Source: Anaerolineae bacterium | Lineage (GTDB): Bacteria; Chloroflexota; Anaerolineae; Aggregatilineales; UBA2796 | Direction: 5' to 3' | Length of the DNA stretch: 64,000 bases | Assembly: GCA_019637615.1 (NCBI GenBank) | Contig: JAHBVJ010000029.1 | Coordinates: 1 to 64,000, forward strand | In this document: piece after piece, positions 34,149 through 43,098 of the stretch | How the letters are laid out: every line of letters starts with the position of its first letter | How positions within the stretch are numbered: position 1 is the first letter of the stretch | Notes under the pieces: generated by a model | What the model was told of the DNA's origin: nothing | Seen by the model: the letters and a program-made list of their open reading frames with translations, nothing else | The model's database searches: none | Made by a program: the position numbers and the translations under genes

Positions 34149-36146
34149 GTGACCAAGCGACAACTCGGCAAATATGATCTGATCGGGCGCATCGGGCGCG
34201 GTGGCATGGCTGAGGTTTTCAAGGCCAACCAACCTAGTTTGGATCGCTTCGTCGCGATCAAACTATTGCATCCATTCCTCGCTGATGACCCTGAATTCAA
34301 AGATCGCTTCGAACGAGAAGCGCGTAATGTGGCACGCCTCAAGCATCCCCACATCGTGCAGGTCTACGACTTCGAATACGACGCCGAGACCGAAAGCTAT
34401 TATATGGTCATGGAGTTGATCGAAGGCCATACTCTCAAGGAACAGCTTGAGCAGCTTGGCGATCAACGGATGCCGATGGGCGAAGTGCTGCGCATCATGC
34501 GCTATGCCTTGGAAGCGCTGGCCTACGCGCACGGACGTGGCATGATCCACCGCGACTTGAAACCCGCCAATTTGATGCTGGAAAATGATGGGCGCGTCGT
34601 GTTGACGGACTTCGGCATCGCCAAGATCGTCACGGGCAATCAATTCACTGCCAGCGGCGGCATGGTTGGCACGCCTGCGTACATGTCGCCCGAACAGGGC
34701 TTGGGCGAGATCGCGGATGAGCGCTGCGATGTCTACTCGATGGGCGTCATCTTATTCCAGATGACGACGGGCAAATTGCCCTACGATGGTGAAACACCGC
34801 TCGCCACCGTGCTCAAGCATATGAATGACCCGATTCCCTCGGCGCAGAGCGTTAATCCGAGCATTCCCGATCCGATCGAAAAGATCATCTACAAGGCGAT
34901 GTCGAAAACGCCCGAAGATCGGTATCAGACTGCCGAGGAGATGCTCAAGGACATCAACGCGGTTGCCAGTGGTGAAAAACCGCCCATCGCGGACAATCTC
35001 GTCGCCAAGAAGCGCACGACTGGCTCGACGGCTTCCATCGAAACGCCGATTCTGACCAGCAATTCGCTGAAAGAGCAGATTGCTGAACACACTACGCCTG
35101 CCTCCGTGTCTGTGCCCGCGCCTAGCCAAGGCCGCAGCCGCGCTGGTTGGCTGATGGGCAGTCTCATCGGGCTAATTGTGATCGGGTTCATCTTCGTCAC
35201 CATGCAGACGGGGCGCATCCCGATCCTGAATATCGCGTTGAATCCCACCGCCACGCCCGCCATGACGGAGACTGCGGCGACGGAAACGAGCTTCGTCTCT
35301 ACGCCGACCGATGCACCGATTTTGCCGCCGACGGAGACCGGGTTGCCCACCACGCCGCCGCCAGCCGTCACCACCGCGCTGCCCCTCGTCGCTACCGAAC
35401 TGCCGAGCAGCACCGTCACCGAGACGTTTACCGTGGTGCCGACCGATACCATCACCAATACGGCGACTTTCACCGAGACCTTCACCGCCACACCGAGCGA
35501 TACGCCGACGTTTACCCCGACGCCCACCTTCACGCCGACATGGACGTTTACGCCCACGCCAAGCCTGACGCCAACTGCCAGCGATACGCCGACCGCCACC
35601 ATCACCCTGACGCCCTCGCGCACGGCAACCGCTACCGTCGATATTACGCAGACACTGCAAGTGGCGACGGTCACTGCCATCCGCAACGCGCAGCTCACCC
35701 TCGAAGCCCAGATCGCTACGGAACGCGCCAAGACCACGCCCACGCCCGATTACACTAAAACCGCGCTGGCCTGCCACTTCGATTTCAAGCTGATCGCGCC
35801 TGTAGGGGCGATTGACCCGCGCGACACGAAAGATACCCGCGTCGTGCCGCGTAATAGCGAAGTGGCGCTGGACATCGTGATCCGCAATGATAGCGATTGC
35901 GATTGGCTGCCCGGTGTCACGCTCCGTTATCTGGAAGGCGAACGCTTCGACTCGCCACGCCAGATCGATAGCGAAGAAAAAGCGCAAAATAAGATCACCA
36001 AACCGGGCGAAATGGTCACCTTCAAGTTCAAGGGCGAGGCTAAGATTGAGGGGCGCTCCGGCCTCAAAACGGGTAAGTGGGAAGTGCGCCTTGCCGATGG
36101 CAAGCTGATCGGCACCATCGATATCAGCCTGTACGTCTACGGTTGA
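34149..36146 (+). CDS. Membrane Ser/Thr protein kinase with extracellular NBR1-type Ig-like domain
   Basis: 665 residues. The Hanks kinase domain (about 8-270) has GRIGRGGMAEVF, VAIK, HRDLKPANLM (catalytic Asp near 135), DFGIAKI and GTPAYMSPEQ. A single membrane helix (about 337-357, LMGSLIGLIVIGFIFV) is followed by a Thr/Pro-rich stalk to about 500. The C-terminal about 120 residues (FKLIAPVGAIDPRDTKDTRV, RNDSDCDWLPGVTLRYLEGE, TGKWEVRLADG) look like an NBR1/next-to-BRCA1 Ig-like fold. The sensor would lie outside the cell and the kinase inside. The start is a GTG. Confidence 0.92.
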   Translation: MTKRQLGKYDLIGRIGRGGMAEVFKANQPSLDRFVAIKLLHPFLADDPEFKDRFEREARNVARLKHPHIVQVYDFEYDAETESYYMVMELIEGHTLKEQLEQLGDQRMPMGEVLRIMRYALEALAYAHGRGMIHRDLKPANLMLENDGRVVLTDFGIAKIVTGNQFTASGGMVGTPAYMSPEQGLGEIADERCDVYSMGVILFQMTTGKLPYDGETPLATVLKHMNDPIPSAQSVNPSIPDPIEKIIYKAMSKTPEDRYQTAEEMLKDINAVASGEKPPIADNLVAKKRTTGSTASIETPILTSNSLKEQIAEHTTPASVSVPAPSQGRSRAGWLMGSLIGLIVIGFIFVTMQTGRIPILNIALNPTATPAMTETAATETSFVSTPTDAPILPPTETGLPTTPPPAVTTALPLVATELPSSTVTETFTVVPTDTITNTATFTETFTATPSDTPTFTPTPTFTPTWTFTPTPSLTPTASDTPTATITLTPSRTATATVDITQTLQVATVTAIRNAQLTLEAQIATERAKTTPTPDYTKTALACHFDFKLIAPVGAIDPRDTKDTRVVPRNSEVALDIVIRNDSDCDWLPGVTLRYLEGERFDSPRQIDSEEKAQNKITKPGEMVTFKFKGEAKIEGRSGLKTGKWEVRLADGKLIGTIDISLYVYG

Positions 36147-36149
36147 TCG

Positions 36150-37115
36150 TCAGGTCAGCGGAATCCGCGTCTCTTTGCGTTTAACGATCTGTTGCATCAA
36201 CTTCCACACCGCGCGGGCAGCGTCAGTCAGTGTGTCCGTGTAATACAAATCATCCATCAGCAGATTGCGCTTGGCAACGCCATGCAGGTCAAAGAACCAG
36301 TAGATCGACATGAGTGGTGAAATCCATAACTTGCTGCCCTGTGTTTTCCACGTCAAATGATAATTGCCATACTCGCCGCGCACAGCGGACAACACCGACG
36401 CATTGATCACGCTTGGTTCTTGGCTCGGCTGCGCAAAGGTATATTCAACGGCTTGCTCATACCATTGGAAACATTCCATCTGCTTGATCAGTGAGCATGA
36501 GCCGAGAAACCCGCCTTCTTTGTTAAGTTCTGCGATATTCTCGAAGACGTGCGCGTAGGTCATCTCCAATTCTGCGCCGAGGCCGACACAGGCGATGAAC
36601 TTGTGCTTCACGCCCTTGAGTGCATCCACCGCGCACAGCGAAATGCTGTCCTCGATCAATGTTCCATACTGCGCTTCGTTGCCGCGCATCAGGCTGTCCA
36701 CGCCGCCATCAATCAACATAATCGCGTCAATCTTGAACCGCTCAATTAGCGCCTGATACCCCTCTATCAGCGGCCTCACGCCAGTTTTGTGGAAACACCA
36801 GATCGTGATTTCCTCATGGCGATTTTCGCGGAACCACTGCGCCAGATGGCGTTCGGGGAAATACTGATACCACGAAGTCATGTCGGCATTCACGCCGACC
36901 AAATTCTCACCGAGGTCATGCCCATCATGTAAATCGCTCAGGAAGGAAAAACTGTAATTCGCGAGGTGAACGGTTTTGCCCTGTTCACGCAGTTCAAAAT
37001 ACAGCGGCAGCCCGCAAAACACGTCAAAACCGCCGCCCATGCCCGCTACCAGAATGTTCTGACACTCGGCTAGACGCTCCGTGACTGGCAAATTGAGCCG
37101 CACTGCCCCCTCCAT
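36150..37115 (-). CDS. DUF1152-family protein
   Basis: 321 residues. NILVAGMGGGFDVFCGLPLY is a glycine-rich phosphate-loop-like opening typical of DUF1152. IMLIDGGVDSLMRGNEAQYG and SISLCAVDALK are further conserved blocks. It is predicted cytoplasmic with no known reaction. The ATG at 37115 is preferred over 37127. The gene converges on the kinase gene with 3 bases between stops. Confidence 0.72.
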   Translation of the reverse strand: MEGAVRLNLPVTERLAECQNILVAGMGGGFDVFCGLPLYFELREQGKTVHLANYSFSFLSDLHDGHDLGENLVGVNADMTSWYQYFPERHLAQWFRENRHEEITIWCFHKTGVRPLIEGYQALIERFKIDAIMLIDGGVDSLMRGNEAQYGTLIEDSISLCAVDALKGVKHKFIACVGLGAELEMTYAHVFENIAELNKEGGFLGSCSLIKQMECFQWYEQAVEYTFAQPSQEPSVINASVLSAVRGEYGNYHLTWKTQGSKLWISPLMSIYWFFDLHGVAKRNLLMDDLYYTDTLTDAARAVWKLMQQIVKRKETRIPLT

Positions 37116-37171
37116 ACTCCTTAACAACCATCAAGCATTCTATCATACTTGGAAGTTACGAAGAAGGCTGA

Positions 37172-38119
37172 TTACTCCAACCTGATCCTCGGATTCAGGT
37201 ACGCGTACAGCATGTCCGCGATGAAATTCGCCAGCACGTAGAAGGTCACCGTCACCATCGAGATTGCTTGCATCAGCGGCAGATCGCGGCGCTCGACGGC
37301 GGACAGCATCAACCGCCCCAAGCCCGGATAGTTGAACACATTCTCAATCACGACTAGCCCGCTGATCAGCCATCCGAAGCTGATCGCGACTACGGTCACG
37401 GTCGGCAGCAGTGCGTTACGCAGGATGTGTCCGAACACCACCTGCCGCCACGGCAAGCCTTTCAGCACCGCCGTCCGCACATAGGGTTTCTTCAACACCT
37501 CGATCACGCCAGCCCGCGTTAGTCGGATGATGTAAGCCAGCAGCACCAGCGTCGCCGTCAGCGCGGGCAAAATCAGCGACGGAATCGCCTCAAAAAACGT
37601 CAGACGCGGACTGATCGAGGAACTAGCGGGCAGCAGCTTGAATTGCAGCGCCACTACGCTGATCAAGACCACGCCCGTGACGAATTCGGGCAGTCCTGTG
37701 ACCGCCAATGACGCCACCGAGATCACGCCGTCAATCGGCTTGTTCGCCCGCAGTCCCGCCACCACGCCAAGTAGAATCGCCAGCGGAATCGAGAATAGCA
37801 GCGCCGTCCCCGCCAGCCACAGCGACTTGATCATGCGCTCCGTCACCAACGGGCGGATTTCGCGGTTCTGCTGCTGAAAAGACGTACCCCAGTCACCGCG
37901 CAAAAAGCCCGACAGCCAATTCACGTAGCGCACGGGCGCGGGCTGATCGAGGCCAAGTTTCTGTTCCAGCGCCACCACCGCCGCCTCGCCCGCTTCCCGT
38001 CCGAGCAGTACACGCGCCACCCGTCCCGGCAGCAGTTGCGTGATGGCGAAGATGATGATCGAGGTGAACAGCAGGGTTAACAGCATGAACGCGAATCGAC
38101 GCAGCAAGAATCTGAGCAT
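37172..38119 (-). CDS. Orphan peptide/nickel-type ABC permease (DppB family)
   Basis: 315 residues with six membrane helices. The N-terminal LRFLLRRFAFMLLTLLFTSI and the C-terminal NVFNYPGLGRLMLSAVERRDLPLMQ block are characteristic of DppB/OppB permeases, as is the EAA-like loop (GLPWRQVVFGHILRNALLPT). Partner DppC, ATPases and a binding protein are absent around it; a family-5 binding protein lies at 52976-54625 but not in an operon. The ATG at 38119 was chosen because the family starts at LRFLLRR. Confidence 0.88.
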   Translation of the reverse strand: MLRFLLRRFAFMLLTLLFTSIIIFAITQLLPGRVARVLLGREAGEAAVVALEQKLGLDQPAPVRYVNWLSGFLRGDWGTSFQQQNREIRPLVTERMIKSLWLAGTALLFSIPLAILLGVVAGLRANKPIDGVISVASLAVTGLPEFVTGVVLISVVALQFKLLPASSSISPRLTFFEAIPSLILPALTATLVLLAYIIRLTRAGVIEVLKKPYVRTAVLKGLPWRQVVFGHILRNALLPTVTVVAISFGWLISGLVVIENVFNYPGLGRLMLSAVERRDLPLMQAISMVTVTFYVLANFIADMLYAYLNPRIRLE

Positions 38120-38341
38120 AGCTAGTCTCAATCGGTTGTGGATGCGTGCGAGTGGCAACCCGCGTCTAGGCTGGTCACCATTACCCCAATTTTAGCGTAC
38201 TCGACACGGAATGCCTCGGCTATGTGGCAGACCGCTAGAGTTCATCGGCATGGGCGCTGGGTTCACGGCGTCAAAACCGCTGGCTCTGGAATAGCAAATC
38301 ACGGGTGTGCTGAGTCATAATGACGGCAAGGAGTATCATCG

Positions 38342-39445
38342 ATGTCGCCATCTGCCATCACGCGCCGCCAGATTAACCGCGCCACCCTCGCCCGCCAATT
38401 GTTACTTGATCGTGTCGATTGGACGCCGCTAGAAGCCATTCATCAACTGCTTGGACTCCAAGCGCAGGTGCCGCGTGAACCCTATATCGGCCTGTGGTCG
38501 CGCCTGACGAACTTCCGCCGCGAAGACCTCACGCAGCTTTTAGATCAGCGTGCCGTCGTGCGTGCCACCTTGATGCGCTCCACGCTGCATCTGTTTGCAT
38601 CGGACGACTACCTGCTGTTGCGCGCTACCTTGCAGCCTGCCCTTACCCGCGCCCTGTACAGCTTCTTCGGGCAAAACGCCAGAGATTTGGACGTGCCGTG
38701 GCTGATCAAGCACATGCGCGCGCACTTGGAAGTCGAACCGCACACCTTCACCGATCTGCGTCCCGTGCTCACCAACCTCGATCCCGACTCCGACACCGAG
38801 GCGATGGCCTACGCACTCCGTACGCATGTCCCGTTGGTGCAGGTGCCTGCTGCCAGCAAATGGGGCTATCCGAACAATCCTGCCTTCGCGACAGTCGAAG
38901 CATGGCTCGGCGCGTCCATCGATCCCGACGCTAATCCCCGCGCGCTGATCTTGCGCTATCTCGCCGCGTTCGGCCCCGCTTATCCTAGAGATGTGCAGGT
39001 GTGGTCAGGGCTGACAAATTTGCTAGAGGTGGTCGAAGCGCTCAAGCCGGAACTGCAAGTCTATCACGATGAACGCGGCAAAGAGGTGCTCGATCTGCCC
39101 GATTTCGCGCTGCCTGACGAAGACATCCCCGCGCCGATTCGCTTCCTGCCCGAATACGACAATCTGATCCTCTCGCACGCCGACCGCAGCCGTTTCGTGC
39201 CGGACGAATTCCGCAAATTGGTATTCCTATCAGCGGGTCGGGTACGTGCTACCGTCTTGATCGACGGTATGGTAGCGGGCACATGGAAGGCCGAGCGCCT
39301 TAAAGACGCCGCGGCGCTCGTCATTACGCCCTTCGCACCCCTATCAGCGGAACTGCAAGCCTCCCTCGCGGACGAAGCCCGCCGCCTGATCCGTTTCATC
39401 GAGGAAGACGCCGCCACCGTCGATGTCCGTTTCGAGTCGGCGTGA
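38342..39445 (+). CDS. HTH_42 winged-helix protein, AlkZ/YcaQ-like DNA glycosylase family
   Basis: 367 residues. LLGLQAQVPREPYIGLWSR contains the QxQ motif of AlkZ/YcaQ-type glycosylases, which excise bulky or crosslinked bases. VVRATLMRSTLHLFASDDY and FLPEYDNLILSHADR, FVPDEF are conserved in the HTH_42 (PF06224) family. Antibiotic-resistance homologues occur in genotoxin producers; no such cluster is present here. It is probably a free-standing DNA repair gene. Confidence 0.88.
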   Translation: MSPSAITRRQINRATLARQLLLDRVDWTPLEAIHQLLGLQAQVPREPYIGLWSRLTNFRREDLTQLLDQRAVVRATLMRSTLHLFASDDYLLLRATLQPALTRALYSFFGQNARDLDVPWLIKHMRAHLEVEPHTFTDLRPVLTNLDPDSDTEAMAYALRTHVPLVQVPAASKWGYPNNPAFATVEAWLGASIDPDANPRALILRYLAAFGPAYPRDVQVWSGLTNLLEVVEALKPELQVYHDERGKEVLDLPDFALPDEDIPAPIRFLPEYDNLILSHADRSRFVPDEFRKLVFLSAGRVRATVLIDGMVAGTWKAERLKDAAALVITPFAPLSAELQASLADEARRLIRFIEEDAATVDVRFESA

Positions 39446-39454
39446 ATCAGCCGC

Positions 39455-40300
39455 CTAGGACGACAGCCCGCCGTAGTGCTGCCGGACGATGGCTTGCCCT
39501 TCGGGGCTTTGCACCCATGCAAAGAACGCACGATAGTAATCGTCGTTGGGAGGTCGCCTGCCCACGAACAACATCGGCGCGCGGATCGGATACTGATTGG
39601 CGCTGACGGTTCGTGGCGTCGGCGGGATGCCATCCAACGGGATCACGCGGATCGAGCTGTCCACGTACCCCATCGAGACATAGCCGAGCGCGCCCGGAAG
39701 GCTGCGCACCAATTCGAGCACATCCTCGTTAGCGGCGGCTAATCGGGCGTTCAGGGTGGTGCGCCGTTCGCCCAGCACCATCGACTGCACCAGTGCGCCG
39801 GTACTGCTCTCGGCCTGCCGCGCCACGACGGTGATCGGCAAATCCGCGCCGCCGAGCTGGTTCCAATTGCTGATCCGCCCCTGCAAGATCGCCCGCAGTT
39901 CCGCCGCCGACAGCGCCGCCACCGGATTTGCCGTGTTGACGATGAAGGCTACCGCATCTTGCCCGACGGGCGTCACCCACAAATTATTCTGGGCGATAGC
40001 CTCGTTGGAAAGGAAGCTGGTCAGCGCAAAGCTCGAATTCGCCGCCTTCAGCCAATTCACGATCGTGGGGGCTTCCGCCACTTCAATATCCCACGAAATC
40101 AATACGCCGCTGGGGTGATAATGATTGACCAGATCGCGCAGCAGCGGGGCGGTAGCGCTGTCGGTCAGCAGGCGCAGTGAGGCCAGATCGGGCGTCGGGC
40201 TGGCAGGCGCGATCTGTGTACGGCAGCCTGCGATAGCCAGCGACAGCAGTAGAATCGTGTGCTTGGCTTTCTTCAGCCCGCTCTGGTACAGCGTGATCAT
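39455..40300 (-). CDS. PstS-like substrate-binding lipoprotein
   Basis: 281 residues. A signal peptide ends in a lipobox (LLLSLAIAGC), so the protein is lipid-anchored. The PBP-like domain has LRAILQGRISNWNQLGG and SSTGALVQSMVLGE, typical of phosphate-binding PstS relatives, and the C-terminal FFAWVQSPEGQAIV. No pstCAB genes are next to it. The ATG at 40300 begins directly before the signal peptide; the frame is open from 40360. Confidence 0.85.
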   Translation of the reverse strand: MITLYQSGLKKAKHTILLLSLAIAGCRTQIAPASPTPDLASLRLLTDSATAPLLRDLVNHYHPSGVLISWDIEVAEAPTIVNWLKAANSSFALTSFLSNEAIAQNNLWVTPVGQDAVAFIVNTANPVAALSAAELRAILQGRISNWNQLGGADLPITVVARQAESSTGALVQSMVLGERRTTLNARLAAANEDVLELVRSLPGALGYVSMGYVDSSIRVIPLDGIPPTPRTVSANQYPIRAPMLFVGRRPPNDDYYRAFFAWVQSPEGQAIVRQHYGGLSS

Positions 40301-40504
40301 GCCTGACAGCGTTTTGCTCGCTGCGGCTTGCATTGCCGTATGAATCGCTATCTCAGCCAATGTACACCTGCACTAACCATAACCCGATTGGCGCGTGGTA
40401 TACGTAGACAGCCTGTCGCCACTTCAAAACGACCGCTCCTTCTTTGAAGCTACAATGGATGGGCAGCCCGTGAGCCGCGCCGCATTCTCAAGCGTACAGA
40501 GCAC

Positions 40505-41677
40505 CTAGCCCGTGCGGGCGTTGGCCTCCTTACCTGTCGGTCGGTAGTTCGCTAAAAAGTCATTGGCAAAGGTTGAAAACGTACCGTCTATGATGGCGGC
40601 ACGTATATCACGCATCAGTGAGATAAGCATGTGGAGGTTATGAATGCTGAGGAGTTGGTGTCCGAGCAGTTCGTTGGCTTTCACGAGATGCCGGATGTAA
40701 GCGCGGGAAAAGGTGCGGCACGCGTAACACGTGCAGCCCTCCTCGATCGGCATATCTTCCCGTGCATGTTGCAAATTGCGGAAGTTCAGCCGTCCGTGCC
40801 GGGTCATGGCGGCGGCATTACGGGCAACGCGTGTGGGTAACACACAATCGAAAATATCGATCCCGCGAGCGACGCCATTGACGAGGTCTTCCGGACTGCC
40901 GACGCCCATCAAATAGCGCGGCTTATTGGCTGGCATCAACGGCGTGGTAGCCTCCAGCGTAGCATTCATCTGCGCCTTGGTCTCCCCGACGGCAAGTCCG
41001 CCTACCGCGTATCCGGGGCAGTCTAGCGCCGCCAGCGTTTCCACCGACTGCGCACGCAGATCGGGGAAAATCCCGCCCTGCACAATACCAAATAAGGCTT
41101 GACGGTTCGGGTTGCCCGACCGCGCATGTTCTTCGACGCAGCGCTTAGCCCACGCCAGCGTGCGCGCGACGGCGCTCTCCACCACCGCACGATCAAGCGG
41201 CGGCGGGCATTCATCGAAGCACATGATGATGTCCGCGCCGAGGTTATGCTGAATCTGGATCGACTTTTCCGGCGTAAAGCGATGTACCGAGCCGTCGAGA
41301 TGACTGCGGAACGTCACACCATCTTCATCGATCTGGCGCAACTGACCGAGGCTGAATACTTGAAAGCCGCCGGAGTCAGTGAGCATCGGGCCGTCCCACT
41401 TCATGAAGCCGTGCAGCCCGCCAAAATCACGGACGAGTTCATCGCCGGGACGCAAATACAAATGGTACGTGTTGGAGAGCACCAACGTCGCGCCCATCTC
41501 CTTCAGTTCACGCGGTTGCACGGCCTTGACCGTAGCTTGCGTGCCGACTGGCGCGAATACAGGGGTAACTAACGCGCCATGCGGTGTTTGCAAAACACCA
41601 GCGCGTGCTCCTCCATCAGTTGTTTCTAACTCGAATTCAAACATATCTGGTGAAATCGTGACCTTACCAGCAGACAT
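40505..41677 (-). CDS. tgt: tRNA-guanine transglycosylase
   Basis: This enzyme exchanges G34 of Tyr, His, Asn and Asp tRNAs for preQ1. Diagnostic blocks are LVLSNTYHLYLRPGDELV, MLTDSGGFQVFSLGQL (catalytic Asp), FGIVQGGIF, DIFDCVLPTRVARN (nucleophile Asp) and the zinc site CTCYACRTFSRAYIRHL. The length of 390 residues is normal. ATG at 41677; M at 41644 is a possible alternative. A tRNA-Asn substrate gene lies at 61.3 kb. Confidence 0.97.
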   Translation of the reverse strand: MSAGKVTISPDMFEFELETTDGGARAGVLQTPHGALVTPVFAPVGTQATVKAVQPRELKEMGATLVLSNTYHLYLRPGDELVRDFGGLHGFMKWDGPMLTDSGGFQVFSLGQLRQIDEDGVTFRSHLDGSVHRFTPEKSIQIQHNLGADIIMCFDECPPPLDRAVVESAVARTLAWAKRCVEEHARSGNPNRQALFGIVQGGIFPDLRAQSVETLAALDCPGYAVGGLAVGETKAQMNATLEATTPLMPANKPRYLMGVGSPEDLVNGVARGIDIFDCVLPTRVARNAAAMTRHGRLNFRNLQHAREDMPIEEGCTCYACRTFSRAYIRHLVKANELLGHQLLSIHNLHMLISLMRDIRAAIIDGTFSTFANDFLANYRPTGKEANARTG

Positions 41678-42099
41678 TATAACAGCACTCTGCAAAATAG
41701 CGTAGAACAAATCTGCGACTCATCCTCAAAACGTGCGACGTCCTCCATCCTGAGTGCTTACTAATACGCTAACCCCGCTAGATTGTCTCACGTCTCTCCG
41801 CCGAATCCGTTCATTCGCCGTCCTCCTACTATCAAATTACGTCGCCGCCCTCACGATGGCAATTAACCGACGCTCTATATCTTCTGCTAAGCACTCAGGA
41901 CTAAGCACTTAGCACTTCTCTTCCCCCTCTGGCAATGGAGTATGGTCAGGGGCAAGTTCTTTGTCTTTTACTCAGGACTAAGCACTCAGGACTAAGCACT
42001 TCTCTTCCCCCTCCCCGCCCCCCGATTATGGGGCGTTTGGGTAGCACTCAGGAGCGAGCTATGCTATAGTGCGTTTAGGTTTTTCACGAGGAGCAATCT
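41678..42099. other. Intergenic region with heptamer repeats between tgt and the LysM protein gene
   Basis: 422 bases without a gene. It holds an inverted single copy CCTGAGTGCTTA at 41749-41760, two heptamer arrays (41887-41930 and 41974-42014) each followed by a pyrimidine-rich CTCTTCCCCCTC, and the RBS GAGGAG of the next gene. Confidence 0.7.
41887..42014 (+). repeat. Degenerate heptamer repeats, locus 2 (two arrays)
   Basis: CTAAGCA-CTCAGGA-CTAAGCA-CTTAGCA-CTT at 41887, and the similar CTCAGGA-CTAAGCA-CTCAGGA-CTAAGCA-CTT from about 41981. Both run into the same CTCTTCCCCCTC tail, so the larger unit is itself duplicated. The consensus is CT(A/T/C)AG(C/G)A. Confidence 0.75.
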
Positions 42100-43053
42100 G
42101 TGGCGCGGCGATCTCTATTTACCTTCCTATTTCTCAACGTGCTGGTAACGTTTGCCGTCGTGTTTCTGTTCAACTTGGTGCTGCCTGCGCGTGCGCCTTC
42201 ACAACCCACCTTTCCCGCCTCACCGCTGGTGGTGATCGTGACCGCGACGCCCAACCCGAACGAGCCGCCGCCGGTCACCGTGATAGTCGTGACGGCGACC
42301 GGGCAAGGCCAAGCCAGCGCAGGCTCAACGCCAGCCGTCGCCCTGAACACCACGTCCGGCGTACCAACCCTCGATCCCGCGCTGCTGCCGGAAACACTCG
42401 GCACCGTCGAGCCGCCTACGCTGACTCCCACTGATCCCAGCGGGTGCCCGACGTATACCATCCAGAAGGGCGATGTGCCAAGCACGGTTGCCAACAGTTT
42501 CGGCATCAGCACCGCCGATCTGCTCAAGGCCAACGATCTCACCGAGCAGGATGCCACGCGCTTGCAGATCGGGCAGGTCTTGATCATTCCGGTGAATGGC
42601 TGTGGCTTGCAAAACACCGCCACGCCAACGCTGACGCCGACCCGCGTGATCCTGCCGACGCAACCGCCGACCTCGACCACTGCGCCGACCGCTGCCAGCA
42701 CACAGCTCGAAATCATGGGCATCGTGGGCGCGGGTGACATCACCTCGGAAGGCATCGAAATCCGCAACAACAGTGCCGACGTGATCAACATCGAGAATTG
42801 GACGCTGACGGATAGTAACGGCAACACCTTCACCTTCCCGAATTATCAAATGTTTAGCGGCAGACGGGTGATCGTGTATACGCGGGCGGGCAACAACACG
42901 CCGTTCGCGCTGTTCTGGGGCTTGTCCAGCGCCATCTGGACGGATGCCAACAGTCATGTCGTGATCAAGGATACAGACGGTGCTGTTCAGGTCGATATGG
43001 CGGTCGCAGACATCGGTTCAACGCAAGCGGTGCCGACTCCAACGGCTCCCTAG
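42100..43053 (+). CDS. Exported LysM and lamin-tail domain protein
   Basis: 317 residues. An N-terminal hydrophobic segment (LFTFLFLNVLVTFAVVFLF) acts as a signal or anchor. A Thr/Pro-rich stalk leads to a LysM domain at about 124-165 (YTIQKGDVPSTVANSFGIS, LLKANDL, LQIGQVLIIPV). After another Thr/Pro linker comes a lamin-tail-like domain (about 205-300: GIEIRNNSADVINIENWTL, FSGRRVIVYTRAG). It is likely a cell-envelope protein binding peptidoglycan. The start is a GTG with GAGGAG upstream. Confidence 0.85.
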   Translation: MARRSLFTFLFLNVLVTFAVVFLFNLVLPARAPSQPTFPASPLVVIVTATPNPNEPPPVTVIVVTATGQGQASAGSTPAVALNTTSGVPTLDPALLPETLGTVEPPTLTPTDPSGCPTYTIQKGDVPSTVANSFGISTADLLKANDLTEQDATRLQIGQVLIIPVNGCGLQNTATPTLTPTRVILPTQPPTSTTAPTAASTQLEIMGIVGAGDITSEGIEIRNNSADVINIENWTLTDSNGNTFTFPNYQMFSGRRVIVYTRAGNNTPFALFWGLSSAIWTDANSHVVIKDTDGAVQVDMAVADIGSTQAVPTPTAP

Positions 43054-43098
43054 CGCGGTAATACATGGTGAGATGAAACAACAGTCACGGAGGCTGTG

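Noticed and set aside
35240..35640. Tandem DNA repeat
   Set aside because: The periodicity is the coding sequence of the Thr/Pro-rich stalk of the Ser/Thr kinase, not an independent repeat.
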